A stretch of 7,180 bases of DNA from an uncultured Pseudomonadota bacterium (lineage in GTDB: Bacteria > Pseudomonadota > Gammaproteobacteria > Burkholderiales > Rhodocyclaceae), in contig CAMLHL010000100.1 in the NCBI GenBank assembly GCA_946479855.1, positions 1 to 7,180 of the forward strand, read 5' to 3'. Numbering within the stretch: the stretch's first letter is position 1; each line of letters opens with the position of its first letter. The position numbers and the translations under genes are program-made. The notes under the pieces are model-generated. The model searched no databases. It was not told the DNA's origin and saw only the letters and a program-made list of their open reading frames with translations. This document shows, one piece after another, positions 1-6,624 of the stretch.

Positions 1-464
1 AAGCACTGTTTTGTGGCTATTACCTCAACGAATTGCTGATGCACCTGTTGCCGCGTGAAGATGCACATGAGTATCTGTTTTCACGCTATACCCAGATGCT
101 GGTACGACTGGCTGTCGATCCGTCGGGCAAAGTCCGCGAGGCGGACCTGCGAAGTTTCGAAAAATCCCTGTTGCAGGAATTAGGCTACGGCCTGACGCTG
201 ACCCATGATAGCGACGCTCGAGCCATCGATCCGGAAGCGTTCTACGCTTATCGCATGGAGCAGGGGCCGGTTCGCCTGGAGCACGGTGAAGCTGCACCAC
301 AGGTGGTTCTTGGCAAGACACTGATTGATCTCGAAGGCGAAGACTTCACCGATCCGCGTTCGCGTCATGAGGCCAAAGCGCTAATGCGCACTTTGATGGC
401 TTATTATCTGGCCGGCAAGGAACTCGAAACACGTAAAATATTCAAGGAGTTGCAAGAATTATGA
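1..464 (+). CDS. recO: DNA repair protein RecO, C-terminal part (5' end outside window)
   Basis: RecO helps RecR load RecA onto SSB-coated single-stranded DNA in the RecF recombination pathway and promotes strand annealing. The reading frame is open from base 3 and enters the window mid-gene; the first residues read [20 protein letters not shown], which matches the characteristic helical segment in the middle of RecO ([15 protein letters not shown]). About 153 residues are present, ending in the all-helical C-terminal domain ([20 protein letters not shown]). The methionine at base 33 is internal and is not the start. The TGA stop at 462-464 overlaps the pdxJ start as ATGA, so the two genes are coupled. 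In many proteobacteria recO lies directly upstream of pdxJ, which agrees. Identification is firm; only the N-terminal OB-fold part is missing, because of the window edge. Confidence 0.95.
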   Translation, partial: ALFCGYYLNELLMHLLPREDAHEYLFSRYTQMLVRLAVDPSGKVREADLRSFEKSLLQELGYGLTLTHDSDARAIDPEAFYAYRMEQGPVRLEHGEAAPQVVLGKTLIDLEGEDFTDPRSRHEAKALMRTLMAYYLAGKELETRKIFKELQEL

Positions 465-1216
465 TCGAACTTGGCGTCAATATCGACCACGTGGCGACCA
501 TCCGCCAGGCCCGCCGAACCTACGAACCTGACCCCGTCTGGGGGGCTGTCGAAGCGCATCTCGGCGGTGCCGACGGCATTACGGTCCATCTGCGCGAAGA
601 TCGACGCCATATTCAGGACACCGATGTGCGGCGCCTTCGCGACACCACCCAGATCAAACTCAATCTCGAAATGGCGGCAACCGATGAAATGCTCGGCATC
701 GCCTGCGCCCTGAAGCCGGAAATGGCCATGTTAGTGCCCGAGGGACGCCATGAGGTGACAACCGAAGGCGGTCTCGACATTCTGGCCCAAGAGGCGCGCC
801 TGAAAGGCGTGATTTCGCGGCTGGCTGATGCCGGTATCGTCACCAGTGTCTTCATCGACGCTGAACTGGCGCAGATCGAGGCAGCGGCCCGGATCGGCGC
901 TAGCGTCTGTGAAATCCATACCGGCCCTTATGCCCACGCCTTCCACGACAAGGGCAGGGATGCCGAAGCCCCGGCCGTGCTCGTCGAACTCGACAAAATC
1001 CGCCAGGCCGGGCAGGTTGTGCGCCAGCTTGGCATGCGTTTCAACGCCGGTCATGCCTTGAATTACCACAACGTGCAGCCACTTGCCCGCTTGGTCGGTA
1101 TTCGCGAACTGCATATCGGCCACGCCATTGTCAGCCGAGCCATCTTCGTTGGCCTGCGCGAAGCCGTGCGCGAAATGAAGGCGCTGATGCGCGAAGCGGC
1201 GGAACGCGGCGAATGA
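461..1216 (+). CDS. pdxJ: Pyridoxine 5'-phosphate synthase PdxJ
   Basis: PdxJ condenses 1-deoxy-D-xylulose 5-phosphate with 3-amino-2-oxopropyl phosphate to give pyridoxine 5'-phosphate, the last ring-forming step of the DXP-dependent vitamin B6 pathway in the cytosol. The 251-residue product is of usual length and is a complete TIM barrel. It begins [20 protein letters not shown] (typical N-terminus with the substrate-binding NIDH). It carries [11 protein letters not shown] at about 41-51 with the active-site His43 and His50 equivalents, LNLE with Glu70, EIHTGPYA at about 151-158, NAGHAL with His198, and the phosphate-binding [17 protein letters not shown] near the end. An AAGGAG ribosome site lies at 444-449, 11 bases before the ATG, inside recO. 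It overlaps recO and acpS by 4 bases each. Nothing is missing or odd. Confidence 0.98.
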   Translation: MIELGVNIDHVATIRQARRTYEPDPVWGAVEAHLGGADGITVHLREDRRHIQDTDVRRLRDTTQIKLNLEMAATDEMLGIACALKPEMAMLVPEGRHEVTTEGGLDILAQEARLKGVISRLADAGIVTSVFIDAELAQIEAAARIGASVCEIHTGPYAHAFHDKGRDAEAPAVLVELDKIRQAGQVVRQLGMRFNAGHALNYHNVQPLARLVGIRELHIGHAIVSRAIFVGLREAVREMKALMREAAERGE

Positions 1217-1590
1217 TCTTCGGTATCGGCACCGATATTGTTGCAGTTGCCCGTCTGCGCGGCATATGGGAAAGGCATGGTGACCGGGTGCTCGATAAGC
1301 TGCTGACCCCGCCGGAAAAGGCCGACTTTGCCCGAGCTGCCGACAAGGGACGCTTTCTCGCCAAACGCTTTGCCGCCAAGGAGGCTTTCGCCAAGGCGTT
1401 GGGTACAGGTATTCGAGCGCCGGCAACATTGACCTCCATCGGCGTCAGCCATGACGAATTGGGTAAACCGGTCATCGAATGTTACGGTCAACTCGAAAAA
1501 ATGCTCCAAATCCAAAACCTGAAGGCCCATCTTTCGATTAGCGACGAAGCCGAATACGCCATTGCCTACGTGATTATGGAGCATGCATGA
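1213..1590 (+). CDS. acpS: Holo-[acyl-carrier-protein] synthase AcpS
   Basis: AcpS transfers the 4'-phosphopantetheine group of coenzyme A to the conserved serine of apo-ACP, activating it for fatty acid synthesis. The 125-residue product has the family's usual length and both Mg-binding signatures: GIGTDIV at 4-10 with Asp8, and [20 protein letters not shown] at 47-66 with Glu57. The C-terminal HLSISDE at 106-112 is also typical. The ATG overlaps the pdxJ stop (ATGA at 1213-1216). No strong Shine-Dalgarno is visible; GGAA at 1201-1204 is the best candidate, so translation probably depends on ribosomes finishing pdxJ. The pdxJ-acpS pair is widely conserved in proteobacteria and supports the call. 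It ends in another ATGA overlap with nagZ. Confidence 0.98.
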   Translation: MIFGIGTDIVAVARLRGIWERHGDRVLDKLLTPPEKADFARAADKGRFLAKRFAAKEAFAKALGTGIRAPATLTSIGVSHDELGKPVIECYGQLEKMLQIQNLKAHLSISDEAEYAIAYVIMEHA

Positions 1591-2606
1591 TGCATTTTCC
1601 GCTCGGCCCGCTGATGATTGACATCGCGGGCACCGAACTGACCGACCTTGATCGTGAGCGCCTCCGCCATCCGCTGGTTGGTGGGATTATCCTGTTTTCG
1701 CGAAACTACGTTAGTCCGGAGCAATTGTCGGATTTGACTAGCGCCATCCATGCTCTGCGTTCACCGGCGCTGCTGATTGCCGTCGATCACGAAGGGGGCA
1801 GGGTGCAACGCTTCCGCGATGGCTTTACCCGCCTGCCGCCAATGGCTGCACTCGGGAGACGTTGGGATTACGACCCGGAAGCGGCGCTGACAGCGGCGTG
1901 CCAGATCGGCTACGTGCTGGCCGCCGAACTGCGCGCCCGTGGTGTCGATTACTCCTTCACGCCAGTCCTCGACCTCGATTATGGACCTTCCCGTGTTATC
2001 GGTGACCGTGCCTTCCATCGCCAGCCGGCAGCCGTTATCGCATTGGCCGGCGCCTTGGGCCAGGGGTTGCACCAAGCCGGCATGGGCAGTTGTGGGAAGC
2101 ACTACCCGGGACACGGCTACGTCATTCCGGACTCTCATGTCGAATTACCGGTCGATGATCGCGCCTTTGAGGCGATGCAGGAAGATATCCTGCCTTACCG
2201 CAAACTGCCGCTGGACGGGGTCATGGCTGCCCATGTGATTTATAACTGTATGGATTGCAATACTGCTGTTTTTTCAAATAAATGGATAGGTTATTTGAGA
2301 AACGACATTAAATTTGATGGAGTGGTATTTACCGATGATTTGTCGATGGCCGGTGCCGGTGTGGTTGGCGGCATGCTGAATCGGGTTGAGATTGCTTACG
2401 TCGCCGGTTGCGACATGCTGCTCGTTTGCAATGCTCCGGACGTGGTCGGTGAGGTGCTGGAAAACTGGCAGCCAAGAATCGACCCGCAGCGCAGCAAACG
2501 GGTCGAGGCACTGATCCCCAAGACGCCAGCCATGAGTTGGGAAGCGCTTCAGACCGATGCCGCCTATCTGGCGGCGCAAAAGACTATCGCGGAATTGATG
2601 ACCTGA
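1587..2606 (+). CDS. nagZ: Beta-N-acetylhexosaminidase NagZ (glycoside hydrolase family 3)
   Basis: NagZ removes N-acetylglucosamine from GlcNAc-1,6-anhydromuropeptides in the cytosol during peptidoglycan recycling; in other bacteria its products affect AmpC beta-lactamase induction. The 339-residue single-domain GH3 barrel has normal length. Visible motifs are VDHEGGRVQRF at 67-77, KHYPGHG at 171-177, PDSH at 181-184 (the Asp-His general acid/base pair of bacterial NagZ) and FTDDLSMAGA at 248-257, with Asp250 as the likely nucleophile. Two adjacent ATG codons (1587 and 1590) compete as start. GGAG at 1578-1581 is 5 bases from the first and 8 from the second, so the second may be used, shortening the protein by one residue. 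It is last in the recO-pdxJ-acpS-nagZ operon. Residues about 219-252 are encoded by an unusually AT-rich stretch, reported as a finding. Confidence 0.97.
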   Translation: MMHFPLGPLMIDIAGTELTDLDRERLRHPLVGGIILFSRNYVSPEQLSDLTSAIHALRSPALLIAVDHEGGRVQRFRDGFTRLPPMAALGRRWDYDPEAALTAACQIGYVLAAELRARGVDYSFTPVLDLDYGPSRVIGDRAFHRQPAAVIALAGALGQGLHQAGMGSCGKHYPGHGYVIPDSHVELPVDDRAFEAMQEDILPYRKLPLDGVMAAHVIYNCMDCNTAVFSNKWIGYLRNDIKFDGVVFTDDLSMAGAGVVGGMLNRVEIAYVAGCDMLLVCNAPDVVGEVLENWQPRIDPQRSKRVEALIPKTPAMSWEALQTDAAYLAAQKTIAELMT

Positions 2607-2611
2607 AATAC

Positions 2612-2637
2612 ATTCGGGCAGCCGTAGCTGCCCGAAT
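2612..2637. terminator. Perfect hairpin between convergent nagZ and efp, probable bidirectional terminator
   Basis: The arms ATTCGGGCAGC (2612-2622) and GCTGCCCGAAT (2627-2637) pair perfectly over 11 bp around the 4-base loop CGTA. The hairpin starts 5 bases after the nagZ stop and ends 25 bases before the efp stop, exactly where a shared terminator for two converging transcripts is expected. Neither side has a clear run of T, so it is not a textbook intrinsic terminator. It could act as a weak or factor-assisted terminator, or as a 3'-end stabiliser that blocks exonucleases. Confidence 0.7.
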
Positions 2638-2662
2638 CAAACAACTGGAGAAGCCGCGCTGA

Positions 2663-3220
2663 TTACTTGACGCGGTTCTTGTACTCGTCGGTGCGGGTAT
2701 CGATTTCGATCTTGTCGCCGATGGCAACGAAGGCCGGAACCGGCAGTTCGAACCCGGTCGCCAGCTTGGCCGGCTTCATGACCTTGCCGGAGGTGTCGCC
2801 CTTGACGGCGGGTTCAGTGTAAACCACTTCGCGCACGACGCTGTTCGGCAGTTCGACGGAAATTGCCTTGCCATTGTAGAAAACGACTTCACAAGCCAGG
2901 CCATCTTCCAGATATTTCAGCGCATCTACCATGTTTTCGGCTTCGACTTCGTACTGGTTGTAGTCAGCGTCCATGAAAACGTACATCGGATCGGCGAAGT
3001 AGGAGTAGGTCACTTCCTTCTTGTCGAGCACGACCACTTCAAACTTGTCGTCGGCCTTGTAAACCGCTTCGGAGGCGGCGCCGGACAACAGGTTCTTGAG
3101 TTTCATCTTGACCACGGCTGCGTTACGGCCGGACTTGTTGTACTCGCTCTTCTGGACGACGAGCGGGTCGGCACCAACCATGATGACGTTGCCGGAGCGG
3201 AGTTCCATTGCGGTTTTCAT
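2663..3220 (-). CDS. efp: Translation elongation factor P, arginine-32 type
   Basis: EF-P binds ribosomes stalled at consecutive prolines, between the P and E sites, and stimulates peptide bond formation. The 185-residue product has the three-domain build: KOW-like domain I (about 1-64), OB domain II (about 65-128) and OB domain III (about 129-185, with the typical ending [18 protein letters not shown]). The tip loop reads [16 protein letters not shown], placing Arg32 where E. coli has the modified lysine. That is the form rhamnosylated by EarP, and earP lies 38 bases upstream on the same strand. There is no strong ribosome site; AGAGAA about 6 bases before the ATG is the best candidate. A near-consensus -10 box at the end of earP may give this abundant protein its own transcript. 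The gene converges on nagZ across a hairpin. Confidence 0.98.
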   Translation of the reverse strand: MKTAMELRSGNVIMVGADPLVVQKSEYNKSGRNAAVVKMKLKNLLSGAASEAVYKADDKFEVVVLDKKEVTYSYFADPMYVFMDADYNQYEVEAENMVDALKYLEDGLACEVVFYNGKAISVELPNSVVREVVYTEPAVKGDTSGKVMKPAKLATGFELPVPAFVAIGDKIEIDTRTDEYKNRVK

Positions 3221-3257
3221 ACGGGATTCTCTAAGATCGGAAAAAGATAAACGTTAA

Positions 3258-3287
3258 ATTATACCTTGGAGGCACAGAATTTGACGA
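3258..3287 (-). promoter_or_regulatory. Candidate sigma-70 promoter for efp, overlapping the end of earP
   Basis: On the minus strand a perfect TATAAT sits at 3263-3258, overlapping the earP stop codon. An 18-base spacer separates it from TCGTCA at 3287-3282, which matches the -35 consensus TTGACA at 4 of 6 positions. Transcription would start near 3251, leaving a leader of about 30 bases before the efp ATG. That geometry is reasonable and would let efp be expressed well above earP. It rests on motif reading only; the TATAAT match could be chance at an AT-rich gene end. Confidence 0.5.
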
Positions 3288-4350
3288 GTGCAGTCGCCAA
3301 ATCGTCGGCCATTGCCAGTTGCGCTGCCCAACGACGGTTGTGGGCGCCGATTTCTACCCGCTGATCAACGAATGCTTGCCAAGCCGGAGCGACATCTGCC
3401 CCGGTGTTCCAGGCCATGAACATCCTGCGGACGACCGCTTCCATTGCCTCACCCATCCCAGCACAATAACGCGCCAGAAACGCCTCCAGCTTGATGAGAT
3501 GCACCTTGTCATCCTGCCTATAGACTTGCCAGACAAAGGGTTTTCCGGCCCATTGGGCACGTACGAACGAATCCTCTCCCCTTACAAAATTGATGTCACT
3601 ATGCCAAAGAGAGTGGTCATAAGCATCCATCGCCAGGAACGACCTAGGCTCGATCAAGGCATTCCCATGCCGCCACGGTCCATGCCCCCCCAGATATCCG
3701 GCAACTGCCGTCAATGGTTTGCCCGGGGGGATGTGGCACACCACAGGCAGAGTTGATTTCGCAAACTCGTCAAGGAGCGCGCCAATTGGTGCAGTCTCAT
3801 AGCAGAAGAGACTAATTTCGAGCTTGTCGCGGCTTGTCTGCAAAGCGGTCTGGTGATCCCGTGCCTGAAGCAAACCGCTTTCCCTGAGTAATCCGCCACT
3901 GGCCGCCGAGAAACCGGGAAAGAAAAAATATTTGATTAATGGCAGGGTAGGGTGAGGTGACGCCATGCCATGACACCCCTCAGCCCAGGATTCTGCGGTC
4001 AGGTATTCCAGGTTGATCCAGCACGGTTTCCTTTCGGACTCAGCCATCGCCTGAAGATAGGCCGGCGGAAGTTCGCAGGCGAAAGCCTCGATAATGACCT
4101 CGGCAGGGCGGTCGACCGTAGTATTTGCCGCCCAGAGGCGAATGTCGACGCCCTCGACCGATTGGCTGGCCAATTCAGAATCGACCGCCGGGCACAGCAG
4201 ACTCAGACTCGCCGGATCATCAAGCCACAGCCTGACCACGCGCCCATGCTCGGCAGCCAGTTGTCGGGCCAGCCGCCAGCACACGCCGATGTCACCGTAG
4301 TTGTCGATAACCCGGCAAAAGATGTCCCAATGAAGCTGCATGGCCGCCAT
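3259..4350 (-). CDS. earP: EF-P arginine rhamnosyltransferase EarP
   Basis: EarP is a GT-B-fold glycosyltransferase that moves L-rhamnose from dTDP-L-rhamnose onto Arg32 of EF-P, activating EF-P in betaproteobacteria and some gammaproteobacteria. The 363-residue product has the family N-terminus WDIFCRVIDNYGDIGVCWRL, with the catalytic-site aspartates at 16 and 20. Near the C-terminus is the nucleotide-sugar motif VRGEDSFVRAQWAGKPFVW with Glu259 and Asp260. Other family matches are IEAFACELP, WINLEYLTAE and FFFPGFSAASGGLLRE. The frame stays open further upstream to 4518, but that part resembles no EarP and lies over the opposite-strand glycosylase remnant, so I reject it. I chose ATG at 4350 because GGGA lies 8 bases before it; ATG at 4341 (MQLHWDIF) is nearly as plausible. 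Its partner efp follows at 38 bases. The coding strand holds runs of seven G and six C, without a frame break. Confidence 0.95.
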   Translation of the reverse strand: MAAMQLHWDIFCRVIDNYGDIGVCWRLARQLAAEHGRVVRLWLDDPASLSLLCPAVDSELASQSVEGVDIRLWAANTTVDRPAEVIIEAFACELPPAYLQAMAESERKPCWINLEYLTAESWAEGCHGMASPHPTLPLIKYFFFPGFSAASGGLLRESGLLQARDHQTALQTSRDKLEISLFCYETAPIGALLDEFAKSTLPVVCHIPPGKPLTAVAGYLGGHGPWRHGNALIEPRSFLAMDAYDHSLWHSDINFVRGEDSFVRAQWAGKPFVWQVYRQDDKVHLIKLEAFLARYCAGMGEAMEAVVRRMFMAWNTGADVAPAWQAFVDQRVEIGAHNRRWAAQLAMADDLATALVKFCASKV

Positions 4351-4365
4351 GCTACCATTCCCGCC

Positions 4366-4647
4366 ATGTCCAGATTCCAAGATTCCGTCGACTGTGTCGC
4401 TTGCCCGCGGTTGTCCGGATACCTGACCGACTTTCGTCGGCGCGACCTGCATCTGCCAGCCGAACTGGCGACCATGCCCGGCCAGAAAATAATCTTCGCC
4501 CTTGGCGCCATTGCACACGATCAGTTATCGGATGGCCACTGGCGGGTGGGAAGCTACCATTGCAGCAGTTCCTTTTGGCGGAACGGGTATTTGACCGGCG
4601 AGCGCTTCCAGGTTGTATCTGCCGAGATCAAGGCACAACACGCCTAA
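4366..4647 (+). pseudogene. Remnant of a uracil-DNA glycosylase superfamily gene with two in-frame internal deletions
   Basis: Uracil-DNA glycosylases remove uracil from DNA and start base excision repair. This 93-codon frame begins MSRFQDSVDCVACPRLSGYL, like the CxxCPRL start of family 4/5-type enzymes. It then jumps to FRRRDLHLPAELATMPGQ and KIIFALGAIAHD, which belong to the second half of such proteins (the ..CN.YL..EL region and the LG.IAHD strand). After HDQLSDGHWRVGSYHCS it reaches the C-terminal SYHCSRYNT.TGRLT region, here degraded to SYHCSSSFWRNGYLT. Relatives as I recall them are roughly 190-230 residues long. Missing are the catalytic GLAP..HGAN.TG.PFTGD block and the stretch between IAHD and the SYHCS strand. 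Both losses keep the frame, so no stop reveals the decay. It starts 15 bases from the divergent earP ATG and lies upstream of uvrC. It could instead be a small protein still in use; the family call is from recalled motifs. Confidence 0.65.
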
Positions 4648-4809
4648 GAGCCACTGCTAACAATAAGCCATGGTGCCGATAAACCTTCCTGCAGTTCTAC
4701 GTGTACTACCTTTGTTTCACAACGAGGCTCCCTGCGGGGCACCGGCTCACCTGGCGAGAGCAGATTCCCTGCATTTTGCTGGCGCCTCTAAATTCTGGAT
4801 AGCCGACTC
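4648..4809. other. Noncoding leader between the glycosylase remnant and uvrC
   Basis: These 162 bases contain no convincing gene, tRNA or intrinsic terminator. An in-frame TAA at 4789-4791 limits how far uvrC could extend and leaves ATG 4810 as its only usable start. TAAATT at 4788-4793 could be a weak -10 box, but I see no good -35 partner. The ribosome site is poor (GGAT at 4797-4800). The uvrC promoter must lie here or inside the remnant. Confidence 0.45.
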
Positions 4810-6621
4810 ATGAGTTTCGATGCCAAGGCTTTTTTGGCCACATTAACCGAATTACCTGGCGTCTACCGCATGCTGGATGCCAGCGGCACCGTACTTTATG
4901 TCGGTAAGGCCAAGAACCTCAAGAAGCGAGTTTCGTCATATTTTCGTGAAACCCTCGCTAGCCCGCGCATCGCACACATGGTCAGCCAGATTGCGGCCAT
5001 CGAAACCACGGCAACACGCACCGAAGCCGAAGCACTCCTGCTTGAAAATAACCTGATCAAGTCGCTGGCCCCGCGCTATAACATCCTCTTTCGTGACGAC
5101 AAATCCTATCCTTACATCGTCTTGAGCAAGGGCGGGTTCCCTAGACTCGGTTTTTTTCGCGGCAATCCTGACCGCAAGGCCGACTATTTTGGTCCTTATC
5201 CCTCTTCCTGGGCGGTACGCGACAGTATCCATTTGCTGCAGAAAATGTTTCGCCTGCGCACCTGTGAAGACAGCGTATTTTCGAACCGCTCGCGGCCCTG
5301 CCTGCTTTACCAGATCAAGCGCTGCAGCGCTCCCTGCGTCGGTTTTATTTCGTCTGATGAGTATGTGGCAGACGTACAGCTGGCTGCCATGTTTCTGCAT
5401 GGCAAGCAGCAGGAGGTCATTGCTCGCCTGACCACGGCCATGGAAGACGCCTCAGCCCGGCTGGCTTTTGAACAGGCCGCGATCTTTCGCGACCAAATCC
5501 AGTCTCTGCACCAGATTCAGGAAAAACAATTCGTCTCGAGCAGCAAGGGCGAGGACGTTGATATTATTGTTGCTATCAAGGAATCCGGGTTGTTGTGCGT
5601 CAATCTCGCCATGGTCCGCGGTGGTAGACATTTGGGCGATCGCCCATTTTTCCCCGGCAACGCCAGCGACCCTTCTGTAGCTGACGCATGTGCCGCCTTC
5701 ATTAATCAGCATTACGCCAGTCATCCAGTGCCGGTCCGCATTCTTGCCCACCCCTTGCCCACTGAAGAGGAACGAGGGGAAACAGAGGCCACGCTGGCCG
5801 AATTGGCTGGTCGCCCGGTTCCCCTTCAGGAAGCCAGGCTGTTAACTCATAAAGCCTGGGTAAACATGGCGTTGCAGAATGCACGCCTGGCAGTTTTAGC
5901 CAGAAATCAGACAACTGCCCAACAGGAACGGCGCCTGTCAGCCCTGCAAGAAGCCTTGCAGTTGGCGGAACCCATCTCACGGATCGAATGCTTCGACATC
6001 AGCCATACGATGGGCGAGGCCGCTGTTGCCTCCTGCGTGGTTTACGAAGGCGATCGGATGAAGAAGAGCGACTACCGCCGCTTTAATATCCGCGATATCC
6101 AACCCGGAGATGACTATGCAGCCATGCACCAGGCAGTTACTCGTCGTTATGGCAACCTGGCCTCGGGGGAGGGCACCGCACCGGATCTGATCCTGATCGA
6201 TGGCGGCAAAGGGCAGGTCAGCTCAGCCTTTGCGGCTCTTGCCGATCTTGGCCTCACGCATTTGCCAATGGTGGGGGTCGCCAAGGGCGAAGAACGCAAA
6301 CCTGGTCTGGAAACGCTTATTTTCCCGGAAGGCCGGGAGCCGCTACAATTGCCTCCGCAACATCCGGCCCTGCATTTGATCCAGGAGGTCCGTGACGAAG
6401 CCCATCGTTTTGCCATTACCGGTCATCGAGCCCAGCGTGGCAAGGCAAGAAGGACTTCGACGCTGGAGAGTCTGCCGGGAATAGGGCCGGCCCGTCGAAA
6501 GGTACTTGTCGCGCGCTTTGGCGGCTTACAAGGTGTCCTTGCCGCAAGCCCGGAACAACTGGCCGAAATACCCGGAATCAGCCGGGAGTTGGCCGAAAAG
6601 ATATATTCCGCATTACACTGA
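4810..6621 (+). CDS. uvrC: Excinuclease ABC subunit C (UvrC)
   Basis: UvrC makes both incisions around bulky DNA lesions once UvrA and UvrB have marked them. The 603-residue product is full length. The N-terminal GIY-YIG nuclease (3' incision) shows GVY at 17-19, YVGKAKNLKKRV at 30-41 with Arg40, and LLLENNLIK with Glu79. Cysteines 152, 164, 172 and 176 (TCED..RPC..RC...C) match the cluster reported to hold a [4Fe-4S] centre in E. coli UvrC. A UVR helix pair for UvrB contact lies at about 203-238. The C-terminal RNase H-like nuclease (5' incision) keeps its triad: Asp396 in CFDISH, Asp464 in LIDGGKGQ and His532 in DEAHRF. Tandem helix-hairpin-helix motifs end the protein (LPGIGPARR, IPGISRELA). 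No key residue is lost. pgsA follows after 3 bases, the same pairing as in E. coli. Confidence 0.98.
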   Translation: MSFDAKAFLATLTELPGVYRMLDASGTVLYVGKAKNLKKRVSSYFRETLASPRIAHMVSQIAAIETTATRTEAEALLLENNLIKSLAPRYNILFRDDKSYPYIVLSKGGFPRLGFFRGNPDRKADYFGPYPSSWAVRDSIHLLQKMFRLRTCEDSVFSNRSRPCLLYQIKRCSAPCVGFISSDEYVADVQLAAMFLHGKQQEVIARLTTAMEDASARLAFEQAAIFRDQIQSLHQIQEKQFVSSSKGEDVDIIVAIKESGLLCVNLAMVRGGRHLGDRPFFPGNASDPSVADACAAFINQHYASHPVPVRILAHPLPTEEERGETEATLAELAGRPVPLQEARLLTHKAWVNMALQNARLAVLARNQTTAQQERRLSALQEALQLAEPISRIECFDISHTMGEAAVASCVVYEGDRMKKSDYRRFNIRDIQPGDDYAAMHQAVTRRYGNLASGEGTAPDLILIDGGKGQVSSAFAALADLGLTHLPMVGVAKGEERKPGLETLIFPEGREPLQLPPQHPALHLIQEVRDEAHRFAITGHRAQRGKARRTSTLESLPGIGPARRKVLVARFGGLQGVLAASPEQLAEIPGISRELAEKIYSALH

Positions 6622-6624
6622 GTC

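Noticed and set aside
1226..1237. Inverted repeat ATCGG-CA-CCGAT at the start of acpS
   Set aside because: It encodes the conserved GIGTDI motif, so the symmetry is explained by coding.
731..1429. 232-codon minus-strand reading frame across pdxJ and acpS
   Set aside because: Shadow of two firmly identified genes; no recognisable domain.
4351..4518. 56-codon upstream extension of earP on the minus strand
   Set aside because: It does not resemble EarP N-termini, which begin just before WDIF, and it lies over the opposite-strand remnant.
3970..4647. 225-codon + strand reading frame spanning the antisense of earP and the glycosylase remnant
   Set aside because: Only the part from ATG 4366 resembles a protein family. 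The upstream part is the mirror of earP, whose frame is clearly real.
4648..4809. Possible small RNA or riboswitch upstream of uvrC
   Set aside because: Only short complementary pieces (for example GGTGCC near 4670 and GGCACC near 4738) are visible, with no recognised fold or terminator.
5633..5646. 14-base palindrome TGGGCGATCGCCCA followed by five T inside uvrC, terminator-like and containing GCGATCGC
   Set aside because: It can form only a 5-bp stem with a GATC loop, lies within a conserved coding segment, and is a single copy, so neither a terminator nor a repeat family can be supported.
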